A stretch of DNA of 64,000 nt from Paramesorhizobium endophyticum (GCF_014640615.1 NZ_BMHH01000004.1:124001-188000); one strand, 5' to 3'; counted from the stretch's first letter, positions 35,002 through 44,415 are shown. A program made the numbers and translations. The notes: a model not told the origin generated them from the sequence alone.

Positions 35002-38000
35002 TTGAACACGTACGGTCTCGTTTCTCATAAGAAAAATATCTCGGCGCTGATGGCTGGTGTAGCCGTCATGTGTCTCGCAGCCGGGCCGGGTCTGGCCGAT
35101 GACAAGACGCTCGGCGAATTCGCGCCGGGCCACTATGCCGATGGCAATTACGACCCGAAGACGGCCAAGACGCCCGGGCAGAACGACAACAAAGCCGGTC
35201 AGCAGGAGTTCAATAACGGCGCGGGCAATACGCTCGGCGGCAGCTATGAGAGCGTGAAGGGCGGGCGCGAGAACTGGTCCTACAAGACCATCAGCGAGAT
35301 CGACGCCGAGGGCCGCGTCGTTAGCAAAACCGGGACCATCCCGGCTGGTGAGCTTGCCACCGGCCCGCGCAACAACACCGTTTCCTATTTCGACCCGGTC
35401 ACCCAGGAGAATGTGACCGTCAACGTCTTCGATACGGCCAAGCTCAACGTCGTACCGGCCGAGAGTGTCCAGGTCTGGGACAAGGACAGCGATCAGGAAG
35501 CCTATATCGACCCGCGCCTCGCGACTGTTTCGAACGGCTCCAGCCTTTCCGTGGTGGTTGGCAATCCCGATGGCGCGACGACCGCGCCGGAAAATACGCT
35601 GAACATGCCTATGAAGGCGGGCCAGGACGGCAAGATTTCCAGCGCCTACAAGGTGGAAGGCGACAATTCCTCCCTTTCCTACGATACCAATACGCGCTTT
35701 GACCTTGGTTCTTCCGACTATGAGGCTCCGGGCAATGCCAACCGCAAGGTAGATGTCTCCGGCGTCAATTTCGACAAGGGCGCGGTCATCCCCGAAGGCG
35801 CGACCTGGATCAACGCCGAAGGCAAGGTCGAAACGATCCCGGCGGGCGAGGTAAAGGACATCGATTCCTTCCGCAACTATAACAATTACCTGATCGGCCA
35901 GATTCAGCAGGGCAAGATCGCCGGGGGCACCGCCGCGGAAATCGAAGGCAAATACCGTTCGGCGCTGGACGGTGCCTACACCAAGACGACGGTGACCGTG
36001 GAATACAGCCCCGCCGACCACCCGAAATACGTGCAGGACAAGGCGCTTGGCGAGCGGAGCTTCATCCATGCGACCGATGGATCGACGGTGACCGTTTCGG
36101 AGGGGCGCACGGTTGAGGACGTCACCGGCGGCAGCAACCATTCGATCGCCTATCTGCAGGACAAGGCCAAGCTTGAGAACAACGGCACCCTCGCCAGCCG
36201 CTACAGCGAACACGCCATCCGCGGTGAAGATAATGCTGCGGTGCACAATGGCGAGAAGGGCGTCATCTCGAATTTCGTGCCTGATAAGGACGGCAAGCCT
36301 GACGTCGGCGAGCATGTCTCCAATGGCGTCGTGCTTCAGGACAACGCGGCCATCGTCAATGACGGCATCGTCAATGTCGGCGGTTCGCCGCGCCCCGCGT
36401 CAAGCCCGGAAGGCCGCAATGAGGGCGAAAATGTCCGCAATGCCGGCATCATCCTCACCGACAATGCCAAGGGCACCAATAGCGAGAAGGGCGTTATCAA
36501 TATCGGCGTGAATTCGCCCGAGAATGTCCGCATGGTCGATGGCGTCTATCTGCAGGACGGCGCCGAATTCACCAACAGCGGCAAGATCAACATCGGCAAG
36601 ACGGCGCAGTCGCAGAAGGGCGAAGCGCAGACGGATGTGGACAGCAACTCCGCCTTCCTCACCGGCATCCGCGCCGTCGATGGCGGCAAGGTGACGAACG
36701 AAAAGGGAGCCGAAATCACCATCGGCGCAAAGACCGGCCGCGCCGCCGCGATCTATGCCGGATCGAGCGACACCACGAAGCCGGGCACGGTCGATTTGGT
36801 CAACAATGGCAAGATCACCATTGACGGCAACCGCGCCGGCACGCCCAACGCCAATTTCGGCATCATCGCAGAAAACGTGCAGGGCAGGATCGAGCATAAT
36901 GGCGAGATCGACCTCAACGGCGTCAACGCGCGCGGCGTCTATGTGCTGGGCGACAAGGTCGCGACCCATGTCGATGTCTCCAAGGATGCGACGATCAACG
37001 TCTCCGGCGGGTTCAACAAGGACACCGACACGCGCAATTATGGCGTCTGGATCCAGGGCGGCAAGGCGACCTCCGATATCGACGGCACGGTCAATCTCGA
37101 CGGGCAGGGCGGCATCGGCGTCCATGCGCGGGCGGGCGGCAAGATCACGCTCGGCGAGAACGCTTCCGTGAACTTCAAGGAAGGCTCCGACCAGATCGGC
37201 TACTTCATCCACGGCAAGGATTCGGCGATTGCAGGCATCGACAGCAATCTCGATGTGAGCACGAAGAACTCCACCCTGTTCCGTATCGAGGACGGCGCGG
37301 ATTTCGCCGGCGTCGGCGGCGGTGACGGCAAGACGCTGACCGCATCGGGCGAGAATTCGACCATCCTGCACGTGACCGGCAATGGCGCAAAGGCCGAAAC
37401 CGGCAGCGGCACCTATAATCTGACCGGCAAAGGCTCCGTCGCGGTGAAGGTCGAGGGCGGCGCACAGGCCGATGTCGCCAAGGACACGAAGATCAATCTC
37501 GACGCCGACAACACCATTGCCGGTATCGTCGATGGCGGGAAGTATGATCTGGCGGGCAAATATACCGGCCAGGGCGCCAGCAAGCTGGACAATGACGCGG
37601 AAATCACCTCCGACAAGAACGGCGTCACCGGCTTCATCACCCGCAATGGCGGCCATCTCGACAATACCGCCAACATCACCCTGACGGGCGACAATGCCGT
37701 TGGCATCAAAGCCGAAAATGGCGGCACGGCCGAGAATACCGGCAATATCAGCGTCGATAACGGTCAGGCCATCGTCGCCAACGGCGGCGGCAAGGTGGAA
37801 AACAAGGGCGACGTCAAGGTCGGCAAGGGCGAAGGCATCGTCGTCCATGACCGCGCCACGGTGGACAACACCTCCAAGGTGACCATCGGGGAGGGTACCG
37901 GCGTTCGCCTCGAAGACAATGGCGTCTTCAACAATGCTGAGAGCGGTACGATCACGGTCGACAAGGGCACCGGCATCCTGGTGCAGAACACCACCGGCAA

Positions 38001-40776
38001 GGAATCCGTGGCCCGCATCTCCAACGAGGCCGACATCACCGTCAAGGACGGTACCGCTGGCGTTCATATCCGCGACGGCGCGGCGCTGGACGGCAAGGAC
38101 TTCTCGGGCACGCTGACCGTGGGCGGCGGCGCGCATGGCGTGCTGATCGGCAAGGATGCGGCAGGGCTGCGTCTCGGCGACGTCAACGTCAAGGTGACGG
38201 GCTCGGGCAACGGCATCGAAAACGAGGCCGAAACCGGCAATGTCGAGCTGCAAGGCACCGTCATCGACGTCTACAACAATGGCTCCGGCATTCGCACCGG
38301 GACCAGCTTCACGTCCAACTCTTCGGCTACCGTCAATGTCCATGGCGATGGCGGAACAGGGTTCCGTTTCGAGAAGGCAGACGGCTCGGCAACCAGCAAT
38401 CCGCTTGCCATCGGCAAGGATTACAAAATCGCGCTGAAGGACACGAGCGCCAACGCCACCGGCATCCATGTCAACACGACCGGCACCGCTGTCGTGGATA
38501 GCGTTCTTGACGACCAGGGCACTGATAACACGGCGGTCAATATCGCCAATGCCGGGGTTACCTCGGTGGGCGGCGATATCAGCGTCAACACCAAGGCGGG
38601 CAGCGGCGGCACGGGCATCGTGATCGGCAAGGCCGATGCGGCCTTCACCGATGGCAAGGTCACGGTCGAGGCTTCCGGCGGCTCCGCGCTTGTCGTGAAG
38701 GATGCGGGGAAGGGCGTCCTCCACACCGGCACGTTCGTCTCGGCAAGCGATGCGGCTGTTGTCGATCTCTCGCCCTCCAACGGCACGACCTTCATCAGCG
38801 CAGGCACCATTACCGCCAAGGCGCATGACGCGGTGGCGATCCAGGGCGGCGCGGGCAATGACACCATCGCCCTCACGGATGGAAGCCAGACCACCGGCAT
38901 CGTGCGCGGCGGTGACGGCACCGACACCATAGAATGGGTCGGCGGCAAGCTCGTCGGCAGCATCGAAATGGGCGCGGGCGACAATGAAAAGCTCACCATC
39001 GTCGGGCGCGATCTCTCGACCGTCTATCATCTCGACGGCGGCGCGGGTTCGGGCGACACGCTGACGCTCGCCGATGTCAATTATTTCGGCGGCACGCTTG
39101 ACGCGGACGACGCTTTCGGCAAGCGCGCGAAAGGCGTCAATCTCGGCAGCGACTGGGAGAATATCAACCTCGTCAGCGGCACAAAATTCACGCTGACCGA
39201 CGATCTAATCTACGGCAACCAGCTTGTCCTCGACGGAACAAGCACGCTCTTCGCCGGCAACAATGTGCGGGCCACCCTCGGCGCTGCGGGCAGTTCGTTC
39301 CTCAACGCAGGTACGGTCGATCTGACCAATGGCAGCTACTCCCTCGCCGATACCGTCACCGTGAATGGCGATTATCGCGGCGTCGCGGGCAGCACCATCG
39401 TGCTCAACACCCATCTCGGCGCGGACAATTCGCCGACCGACAAGCTCATCGTGACTGGCGGAACGGAAGGCCAGACCGCGCTCAACATCCTGCGCGATCC
39501 GCAGAGCCGCGGCGCGCAAACCAAGGGCGACGGCATCGAGGTCGTCCGTGTGGATGACGACAGCGCCTCCAATGCCGTCTTCACCGCGCCGACCATGTTT
39601 GCCGGTGCCTATGAGTACAATCTCTTCCAGGGCGGCATCAGCAATCCCTCCGACGGAGACTGGTATCTGCGTTCGGCGCGCTCGACCGGCGCGCAGACCG
39701 TGGGTGTCTATGGCGATACGCTGGCCCGCTTCGGCGCCGATACCATCGGCACGCTGCAGCAGCGCACCGGCGGGCGCATCTGGAAGAACGATCCGAAGCC
39801 TGCGGAAACCGTCTGGTGCAAGGACGTCTCGAAGAACTTCAAATGCGAGCTGACGCCTGAGCAGAACGGCGTTTACGCCGACAGCACCGGCCAGAGCGTT
39901 CTCTATGGCGGCGGGGTCTGGGGCCGTATCGTCGGCCAGCGTGACAAGCTCGGTGCCGCAATCGGCTCGGACTATGACCGTGACCTGTGGTTCGCCCAGG
40001 CCGGTGTGGAAGGCGTCATCTCGGAAAACGAGCGCGGCGTCTGGATCGGCGGCATCTTCGGCACCTATGGCAAGCAGAAGGTGGATATCGATGTCTCGCC
40101 CCTGCCGACGAAACCCTCCGTCGCCCGCTTCGGCCAGATCGACACCGAAGGCTACGGCATCGGCGGAAACCTGACCTGGCTCGGCGATAACGGGCTCTAT
40201 TTCGACGGCGTTGCCCAATATATGTGGTACCGCAGCGATCTGAGCGCGACGGGCTTCTCGCCGCTCGCCGAAGACAATCACGGCTACAGCTACTCCTTCA
40301 GCGGTGAAGTCGGCAAGCGCATCGAGATGGGCAATGGCTGGAACATCGTTCCGCAGGCGCAGCTCGTCTACACCCGCGCCGAATTCGACGGCTTCAACTT
40401 CGCCAATCCGGATCCGCAAAACCCCGCGGGCGTGGATGTGACCGGCGGCGAGGGCGAGAGCCTGCGCGGACGGCTCGGCGTGCGGATAGAGAACCTCTAT
40501 AACTGGACGGGCTCCGACAACGCGCTTCGCCGCATCCAGACCTACGGTATCGTCAACCTGCACTACGAGTTCCTCGATGGCGGCAAGGTCAAGGTCGCCG
40601 GCGACACGATCGGCCAGCGTAACGACCGTCTGTGGGGTGAAGTCGGCCTCGGCACCAGCATCAGCCTGACGGAAAACACCAGTCTCTATGGTGAAGCCCG
40701 CTATTCGACGTCGCTGGAGAATTTCGGCGACAGCCATTCCTACTCGGGCAACATCGGCCTGCGTATCAAATGGTAA
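35002..40776 (+). CDS. Large autotransporter (type V secretion) with beta-helical passenger
   Basis: Self-exported surface protein of 1,924 residues. I use the TTG at 35002 (AAGGATAGAG upstream), which gives MNTYGLVSHKKN and a signal peptide ending AAGPGLA. Residues 30 to about 1,600 are a glycine-, aspartate- and asparagine-rich passenger built of short repeats (such as NGGTAENTGNISVDNG), expected to form a beta helix. RTX-like GGAGNDTI and GGDGTDTI occur around residues 1,283-1,310. A cysteine pair (WCKDVSKNFKC) precedes the C-terminal barrel (about 1,650-1,924), which ends GLRIKW with the usual terminal aromatic. Adhesion is likely by family; the ligand is unknown. Confidence 0.85.
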   Translation: MNTYGLVSHKKNISALMAGVAVMCLAAGPGLADDKTLGEFAPGHYADGNYDPKTAKTPGQNDNKAGQQEFNNGAGNTLGGSYESVKGGRENWSYKTISEIDAEGRVVSKTGTIPAGELATGPRNNTVSYFDPVTQENVTVNVFDTAKLNVVPAESVQVWDKDSDQEAYIDPRLATVSNGSSLSVVVGNPDGATTAPENTLNMPMKAGQDGKISSAYKVEGDNSSLSYDTNTRFDLGSSDYEAPGNANRKVDVSGVNFDKGAVIPEGATWINAEGKVETIPAGEVKDIDSFRNYNNYLIGQIQQGKIAGGTAAEIEGKYRSALDGAYTKTTVTVEYSPADHPKYVQDKALGERSFIHATDGSTVTVSEGRTVEDVTGGSNHSIAYLQDKAKLENNGTLASRYSEHAIRGEDNAAVHNGEKGVISNFVPDKDGKPDVGEHVSNGVVLQDNAAIVNDGIVNVGGSPRPASSPEGRNEGENVRNAGIILTDNAKGTNSEKGVINIGVNSPENVRMVDGVYLQDGAEFTNSGKINIGKTAQSQKGEAQTDVDSNSAFLTGIRAVDGGKVTNEKGAEITIGAKTGRAAAIYAGSSDTTKPGTVDLVNNGKITIDGNRAGTPNANFGIIAENVQGRIEHNGEIDLNGVNARGVYVLGDKVATHVDVSKDATINVSGGFNKDTDTRNYGVWIQGGKATSDIDGTVNLDGQGGIGVHARAGGKITLGENASVNFKEGSDQIGYFIHGKDSAIAGIDSNLDVSTKNSTLFRIEDGADFAGVGGGDGKTLTASGENSTILHVTGNGAKAETGSGTYNLTGKGSVAVKVEGGAQADVAKDTKINLDADNTIAGIVDGGKYDLAGKYTGQGASKLDNDAEITSDKNGVTGFITRNGGHLDNTANITLTGDNAVGIKAENGGTAENTGNISVDNGQAIVANGGGKVENKGDVKVGKGEGIVVHDRATVDNTSKVTIGEGTGVRLEDNGVFNNAESGTITVDKGTGILVQNTTGKESVARISNEADITVKDGTAGVHIRDGAALDGKDFSGTLTVGGGAHGVLIGKDAAGLRLGDVNVKVTGSGNGIENEAETGNVELQGTVIDVYNNGSGIRTGTSFTSNSSATVNVHGDGGTGFRFEKADGSATSNPLAIGKDYKIALKDTSANATGIHVNTTGTAVVDSVLDDQGTDNTAVNIANAGVTSVGGDISVNTKAGSGGTGIVIGKADAAFTDGKVTVEASGGSALVVKDAGKGVLHTGTFVSASDAAVVDLSPSNGTTFISAGTITAKAHDAVAIQGGAGNDTIALTDGSQTTGIVRGGDGTDTIEWVGGKLVGSIEMGAGDNEKLTIVGRDLSTVYHLDGGAGSGDTLTLADVNYFGGTLDADDAFGKRAKGVNLGSDWENINLVSGTKFTLTDDLIYGNQLVLDGTSTLFAGNNVRATLGAAGSSFLNAGTVDLTNGSYSLADTVTVNGDYRGVAGSTIVLNTHLGADNSPTDKLIVTGGTEGQTALNILRDPQSRGAQTKGDGIEVVRVDDDSASNAVFTAPTMFAGAYEYNLFQGGISNPSDGDWYLRSARSTGAQTVGVYGDTLARFGADTIGTLQQRTGGRIWKNDPKPAETVWCKDVSKNFKCELTPEQNGVYADSTGQSVLYGGGVWGRIVGQRDKLGAAIGSDYDRDLWFAQAGVEGVISENERGVWIGGIFGTYGKQKVDIDVSPLPTKPSVARFGQIDTEGYGIGGNLTWLGDNGLYFDGVAQYMWYRSDLSATGFSPLAEDNHGYSYSFSGEVGKRIEMGNGWNIVPQAQLVYTRAEFDGFNFANPDPQNPAGVDVTGGEGESLRGRLGVRIENLYNWTGSDNALRRIQTYGIVNLHYEFLDGGKVKVAGDTIGQRNDRLWGEVGLGTSISLTENTSLYGEARYSTSLENFGDSHSYSGNIGLRIKW

Positions 40777-40808
40777 TCCGGCCCTGACCTCGGCCTGATG
40801 GAAGTCGT

Positions 40809-40842
40809 CCTGCCTCACGGCAGGGCGGCTTTTTGCTTTTTC
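40809..40842 (+). terminator. Rho-independent terminator after the autotransporter gene
   Basis: Arms cctgcc and ggcagg around a four-base loop are followed, after gcggc, by two T-runs (ttttt and ttttt separated by gc). It lies 33 bases past the autotransporter stop and immediately before the L,D-transpeptidase start. Confidence 0.7.
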
Positions 40843-40853
40843 CGGAGAAAGCC

Positions 40854-41450
40854 ATGAAAAATCTGCCCGTCATCATGCTCGCCGCGCTGCTTGCCGGTTG
40901 CGTGAGCGCCCCGCCGGAAAACCAGGGCGGCGCGCAGCCGAACGCTCATGCGGGCGAGCCGTTTCCGGTGCGGGTCGTCAACCGCAACAAGTTCGCCCCG
41001 CGCTTCCGCCCGGCGACCGTCGCCAACACGACCGGCGAACCTGCCGGTACGGTCGTTATCGATACCAGGAATAATTATCTCTATCTCGTGCAGGACGATG
41101 GAACTACCCGGCGCTATGGCGTGGCGGTCGGCGCCAGCGGCCATGCCTGGAGCGGCAGGGCAGTCATCGGGCGCAAGGCCAAATGGCCGGCATGGCATCC
41201 GACCGACGATATGCACGCGCAAACCCCGGGCCTGCCGCGCCGCGTCGAGCCGGGACCGCAAAACCCGCTCGGCGCGCGCGCGCTTTATTTATACCAAGAT
41301 GGCAAGGACACGCTCTACCGCATCCACGGCACATCGGAGCCATGGACGATCGGCACTAAAGCCTCGTCCGGCTGCATCCGCATGTTCAACGAGGATATTA
41401 TCGATCTCTACGAACAGGTTGGAAACGGCGCGCAAGTCGTTGTTCGCTAA
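40854..41450 (+). CDS. L,D-transpeptidase (YkuD) lipoprotein
   Basis: Periplasmic enzyme that forms 3-3 peptidoglycan cross-links or attaches proteins to peptidoglycan. ATG 40854 (GGAGAAAG upstream) gives 198 residues with a lipobox LLAGC, acylated cysteine 16. The YkuD domain shows NYLYLVQDDGT, the catalytic-site histidine in YRIHGTSEPW and the nucleophilic cysteine in SSGCIRMFNED (about residue 173). In Brucella and relatives such enzymes link outer-membrane proteins to peptidoglycan; whether this one acts on the neighbouring autotransporter is only a possibility. Confidence 0.9.
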   Translation: MKNLPVIMLAALLAGCVSAPPENQGGAQPNAHAGEPFPVRVVNRNKFAPRFRPATVANTTGEPAGTVVIDTRNNYLYLVQDDGTTRRYGVAVGASGHAWSGRAVIGRKAKWPAWHPTDDMHAQTPGLPRRVEPGPQNPLGARALYLYQDGKDTLYRIHGTSEPWTIGTKASSGCIRMFNEDIIDLYEQVGNGAQVVVR

Positions 41451-41496
41451 GATGATTGCTTGACAGGATCTGGTAGCCTCCGAACAGGCCTCAAGG

Positions 41497-42141
41497 TCAA
41501 TACCCCGCCTTCATCACGGCCCGTTCGCCGCGCCGATGCCGCGCGGCAGCATCATTCCGGTCCTTCTTTAGGCGGCCGTTGGCGATGAAGCGCACGAGCC
41601 ATGGGATATGCCTGACCTTGCTGCCGGTACTCTGGGCGAGGATGAAGCTCTGGGCGCATTTCTCGAGGATTTCGAGGTTGAGGAGGAGGCGTTCGAGGGT
41701 CATCCCGAGGCAAAGCGCGAGATCGTCGAAGCAATAGGCATTCGCTCCGTTCGACAGGGCGGCGAAGGATTTGTCGGTCGAGAGTGTCTTTATATAAGAC
41801 ACCTCTTTTCCCAAATGCCTGACCTGCTCGTCGAAAACATCGGGCATGGTGAGGCCGAGACGTGCAAGTTTTGACGTCCATGGTATTTCACCGGCGGCAA
41901 TGGCGCCGATATCAGGGCGGGCGAGATAGATCCGGTGATGCAAGTTCCGCGGCGGGGCGGAAAGCGGCGTCCATTCGAAAGCGTGACCGGCGGGCAGCGT
42001 GCCGATCCTGACCATAACGAAGCAATCCTGCTCCGGGATACGCTCGGACAGCGTGTCGCCGGGAGTCAGCAGCCCCTTGCGCAGAAGCCGTACCGCTGCC
42101 TGCCCGAGGCTCTTTTCGATGGGCGCGTTGTTGATCGTCAT
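41497..42141 (-). CDS. Class II aldolase/adducin-like protein lacking metal-binding histidines
   Basis: Protein of 214 residues, last gene of the minus-strand kinase operon. Segments QAAVRLLRKGLLTPGD, LHHRIYLARPDIGAIAAG and LTMPDVFDEQVRHLGKEV line up with class II aldolases, and LNLEILEKCAQSFILAQS with their C-terminal helix. However, the H-T-H metal site is replaced by AAGEI and the later histidine is an asparagine-rich ALSNGANAY stretch. It is thus probably not a zinc aldolase and could be a partner or regulator of the true aldolase encoded in the same operon. It starts four bases after the aminotransferase stop. Confidence 0.65.
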   Translation of the reverse strand: MTINNAPIEKSLGQAAVRLLRKGLLTPGDTLSERIPEQDCFVMVRIGTLPAGHAFEWTPLSAPPRNLHHRIYLARPDIGAIAAGEIPWTSKLARLGLTMPDVFDEQVRHLGKEVSYIKTLSTDKSFAALSNGANAYCFDDLALCLGMTLERLLLNLEILEKCAQSFILAQSTGSKVRHIPWLVRFIANGRLKKDRNDAAARHRRGERAVMKAGY

Positions 42142-42145
42142 GGCA

Positions 42146-43606
42146 TCATACTAGCCGGAAGACGGATTCGAAGCGGTCGAGCGCGTCGTCGATCACATCG
42201 TCCGTGTCGGCCATGCTGGTATAGATACGGCTACCCGCCAGCGTCAGGATGCCATGCGCCATATAGGCGGCGCCCATCTCTTCCATCAAATGCTTGCGGG
42301 CATTGGCCTCGCGCATCAGTTTCAGCGGGTTGCGCATGCTCATCAGGAGCACAGCCGAAGTCTGGAGGTGGACGATGGAGCCCATATTGTAAACCACATA
42401 GGGAAGGCCCAGCCGGTCGAGGATTTCTTTCAGCCCCCTGGTGAGCCGGTCGCCCGCCCGCCCGGCGATGACAGGCGCATTGGTGCGGGCCATCTCTTCG
42501 ATTGCATAATAACCCGCGACGCAGGAGAGCGGGTTGGCCGAGAGCGTGCCACCGACAAAGGCGCGCTTTTTGGTGGTGCCGATGCCGCCCACGAGCGTCA
42601 TCATGATTTCCTTGCGCCCGCCAATGCCTCCCGCCATCAGATAGCCGCCGGTCAGGCATTTGCCGAACACGGTGATATCAGGGTTGACGTTGAAATAGCC
42701 CTGCGCGCCGCCAAGCCCGACGCGGAAGCCGGTGACGACTTCGTCGAAGATTAGCAGCGCGCCGAACTCGTCGCAGAGCTTGCGGACTTCACGGTTATAG
42801 TCGGGCGTGACGGGCCGCGTGCCGCTTTCGGGGCCGAGCGGCTCGACGATGACGGCAGCGGTGCCGCCGCGAATGCGGTTCAGCATCAGCTTGCGCCGCA
42901 GCCCGCCAAGCTCGTTGGGGAAGATTTCCTGCGTATAGCCGGTGACGCCCTTCGGAATACCCGTGGCCTCGCGCCGGCCGGTGCCGGGCACGCGCATGCC
43001 ATAGACCATCTGGTCGCTCCAGCCGTGATAATCGCCGCCGATTTTGATCACCCATTTCTTGCCCGTATAGGCGCGGGCGAGGCGGATCGCGCCCATGCAG
43101 GCCTCGGTGCCTGATCCCAGCATGCGAAACATCTCGATGCCAGGCATGTACCGGCGGATGATCTCGGCCAGTTTCAGCTCATATTCATGGGTGAGGCCGG
43201 TGACCGCGCCGCACTCATCGATGATTTCATGCACTTTCTGGCGCACGGGCAGATAGTTGGAGCCAAGAAGCGTCGGCCCGCCCGCCTGCAGGAAGTCGGT
43301 ATAGCGATTCCCGTCCACATCCCACATATAAGGCCCATCAACCTTCGCGGCGGCAATCGGGAAGGGGTAGTTGAAGGCGAGATTGTGCTGCACCCCGCCG
43401 GGGATCACCTCCGCCGCCCGCGCCGCCCATGCCTGGGAGGTCGGGCACTTCTGGTCGAAATAGTCGAGCACTTCGGGCATGTTCGCCCTGGAAATGCCGC
43501 GCGGGGGCTGTTTCAGCAGCGCATTCAGCCGGTCCATGAGGTCTTTATTATCTGGCCATTGGCTGATGCCGTAAGCGGGTTCGGGGCTAAGTGCGGCCAT
43601 GTTCAT
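42146..43606 (-). CDS. Class III PLP aminotransferase (glutamate-1-semialdehyde aminomutase-like)
   Basis: Cytoplasmic PLP enzyme of 486 residues. Motifs: MWDVDGNRYTDFLQAGGP, RMLGSGTEACMGAIRLARA at the phosphate site, LLIFDEVVTGFRVG with the cofactor-binding aspartate, and FGKCLTGGYLMAGGIGG with the Schiff-base lysine position K in FGKCL. It resembles the group III enzymes acting on semialdehydes or omega-amino groups. Its place between a class II aldolase and an aldolase-like gene suggests it aminates an aldehyde or keto product of sugar cleavage; no specific substrate is evident. ATGA overlap with the aldolase stop. Confidence 0.85.
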   Translation of the reverse strand: MNMAALSPEPAYGISQWPDNKDLMDRLNALLKQPPRGISRANMPEVLDYFDQKCPTSQAWAARAAEVIPGGVQHNLAFNYPFPIAAAKVDGPYMWDVDGNRYTDFLQAGGPTLLGSNYLPVRQKVHEIIDECGAVTGLTHEYELKLAEIIRRYMPGIEMFRMLGSGTEACMGAIRLARAYTGKKWVIKIGGDYHGWSDQMVYGMRVPGTGRREATGIPKGVTGYTQEIFPNELGGLRRKLMLNRIRGGTAAVIVEPLGPESGTRPVTPDYNREVRKLCDEFGALLIFDEVVTGFRVGLGGAQGYFNVNPDITVFGKCLTGGYLMAGGIGGRKEIMMTLVGGIGTTKKRAFVGGTLSANPLSCVAGYYAIEEMARTNAPVIAGRAGDRLTRGLKEILDRLGLPYVVYNMGSIVHLQTSAVLLMSMRNPLKLMREANARKHLMEEMGAAYMAHGILTLAGSRIYTSMADTDDVIDDALDRFESVFRLV

Positions 43607-44415
43607 TTCAGGCTCCCTTGAATCTGTGCTTTCTCCAGCGTGTCGAGAACGAACGCCTGGAGCCGGGTGTCGAGATCGGTGCGGTGGCGGATGCGCTCGC
43701 GCAGATGATGAGCGGCGGCGGCTTCGATTTTGCGGATCATATCGGCGGCGGCGCTAAGATCGGTTCCGGCGCAGATGACGCCATGGCTCGCGAGAAGATA
43801 GGCGAAAACATCTGGCCGCAGTGCTTTTGTGAGGGCCTTGACCAGCATCCCCGTGCCGGAGGGGCGGTAGGGGATGAGTGCCACATGCCTGCCCAGCACC
43901 AATTGCCCCTCACCCTTACCCTCTCCCCGTAAGGACGGGGAGAGGGGGGCGTCGGCGCTGCCGCTCCTTTTTTCTCCCCCTGCACCAGGCAAAAAGAAAG
44001 AGGTGGCAACGCCTGTGTCCCCCTCTCCCCGCGTGCGGGGAGAGGGTAAGGGTGAGGGGCATTCCACGACCGGCCAGGGCAATGTCTCGTGCAGCAACGC
44101 CACGGCGCTGGCGATTGGCTGATGCGTATGAATGCTGGCGCGGCGGGAGGGATAAGCCGCCAGCATCCGCGCATGCAGGCCCTTCTCGATGGTGGGGGGC
44201 TTCTCGCCTTCCACGACCGCAAGCGTTTCGATCTCGAGGATCACCACATCTTCGGCGCGCATGGCGTAATAATCGGTGGCGGAGGGCGTCACGGCCATCA
44301 GCCTGTCATCAAGGCGAAGGCCGATATTGCCGCCGGTCCCGGCGAGATAACCGCTATCCGCGAGCGCGCGGCACATATCGGCAATCTCCTGCCGGTCGCG
44401 CATGAAGCTAGCCAT
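43603..44415 (-). CDS. Class II aldolase (fuculose-phosphate aldolase-like) with a 52-residue palindromic insert
   Basis: Zinc aldolase predicted to cleave a phosphorylated ketose. ATG 44413-44415 (MASFMRDRQE) overlaps the kinase stop by eight bases and gives 270 residues. Catalytic features are E77 in TIEKGLHARM, H96 and H98 in SIHTHQPIAS, and H211 in LASHGVICAG. Residues 119-170 (beginning CPSPLPSPRTRGEG) are encoded entirely by a 156-base palindromic element; without them the protein would be 218 residues, the normal size, with WPVVE joined to QLVLGRHVALIPYRPSGT. The frame is kept, so the enzyme may still fold with a surface loop, but activity is not certain. Confidence 0.85.
   Translation of the reverse strand: MASFMRDRQEIADMCRALADSGYLAGTGGNIGLRLDDRLMAVTPSATDYYAMRAEDVVILEIETLAVVEGEKPPTIEKGLHARMLAAYPSRRASIHTHQPIASAVALLHETLPWPVVECPSPLPSPRTRGEGDTGVATSFFLPGAGGEKRSGSADAPLSPSLRGEGKGEGQLVLGRHVALIPYRPSGTGMLVKALTKALRPDVFAYLLASHGVICAGTDLSAAADMIRKIEAAAAHHLRERIRHRTDLDTRLQAFVLDTLEKAQIQGSLK
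43905..44060. repeat. Palindromic element, family B, inserted in frame inside the aldolase gene
   Basis: The 24-base terminal arms are perfect inverted repeats (outer part gcccctcacccttaccctct, matching agagggtaagggtgaggggc at the other end). Secondary hairpins lie inside each half (ccccgtaaggacgggg and ccccgcgtgcgggg). Its 156 bases equal 52 codons, free of stop codons in the aldolase frame. Confidence 0.9.

Noticed and set aside
36400-39030. An 876-codon open frame on the minus strand, and others of 503 and 537 codons (34804-36315, 39205-40818), opposite the autotransporter gene
   Set aside because: They mirror the repetitive GC-rich codons of the autotransporter, have no recognisable domain or signal and no credible ribosome sites. 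The plus-strand gene has a signal peptide and a complete barrel.
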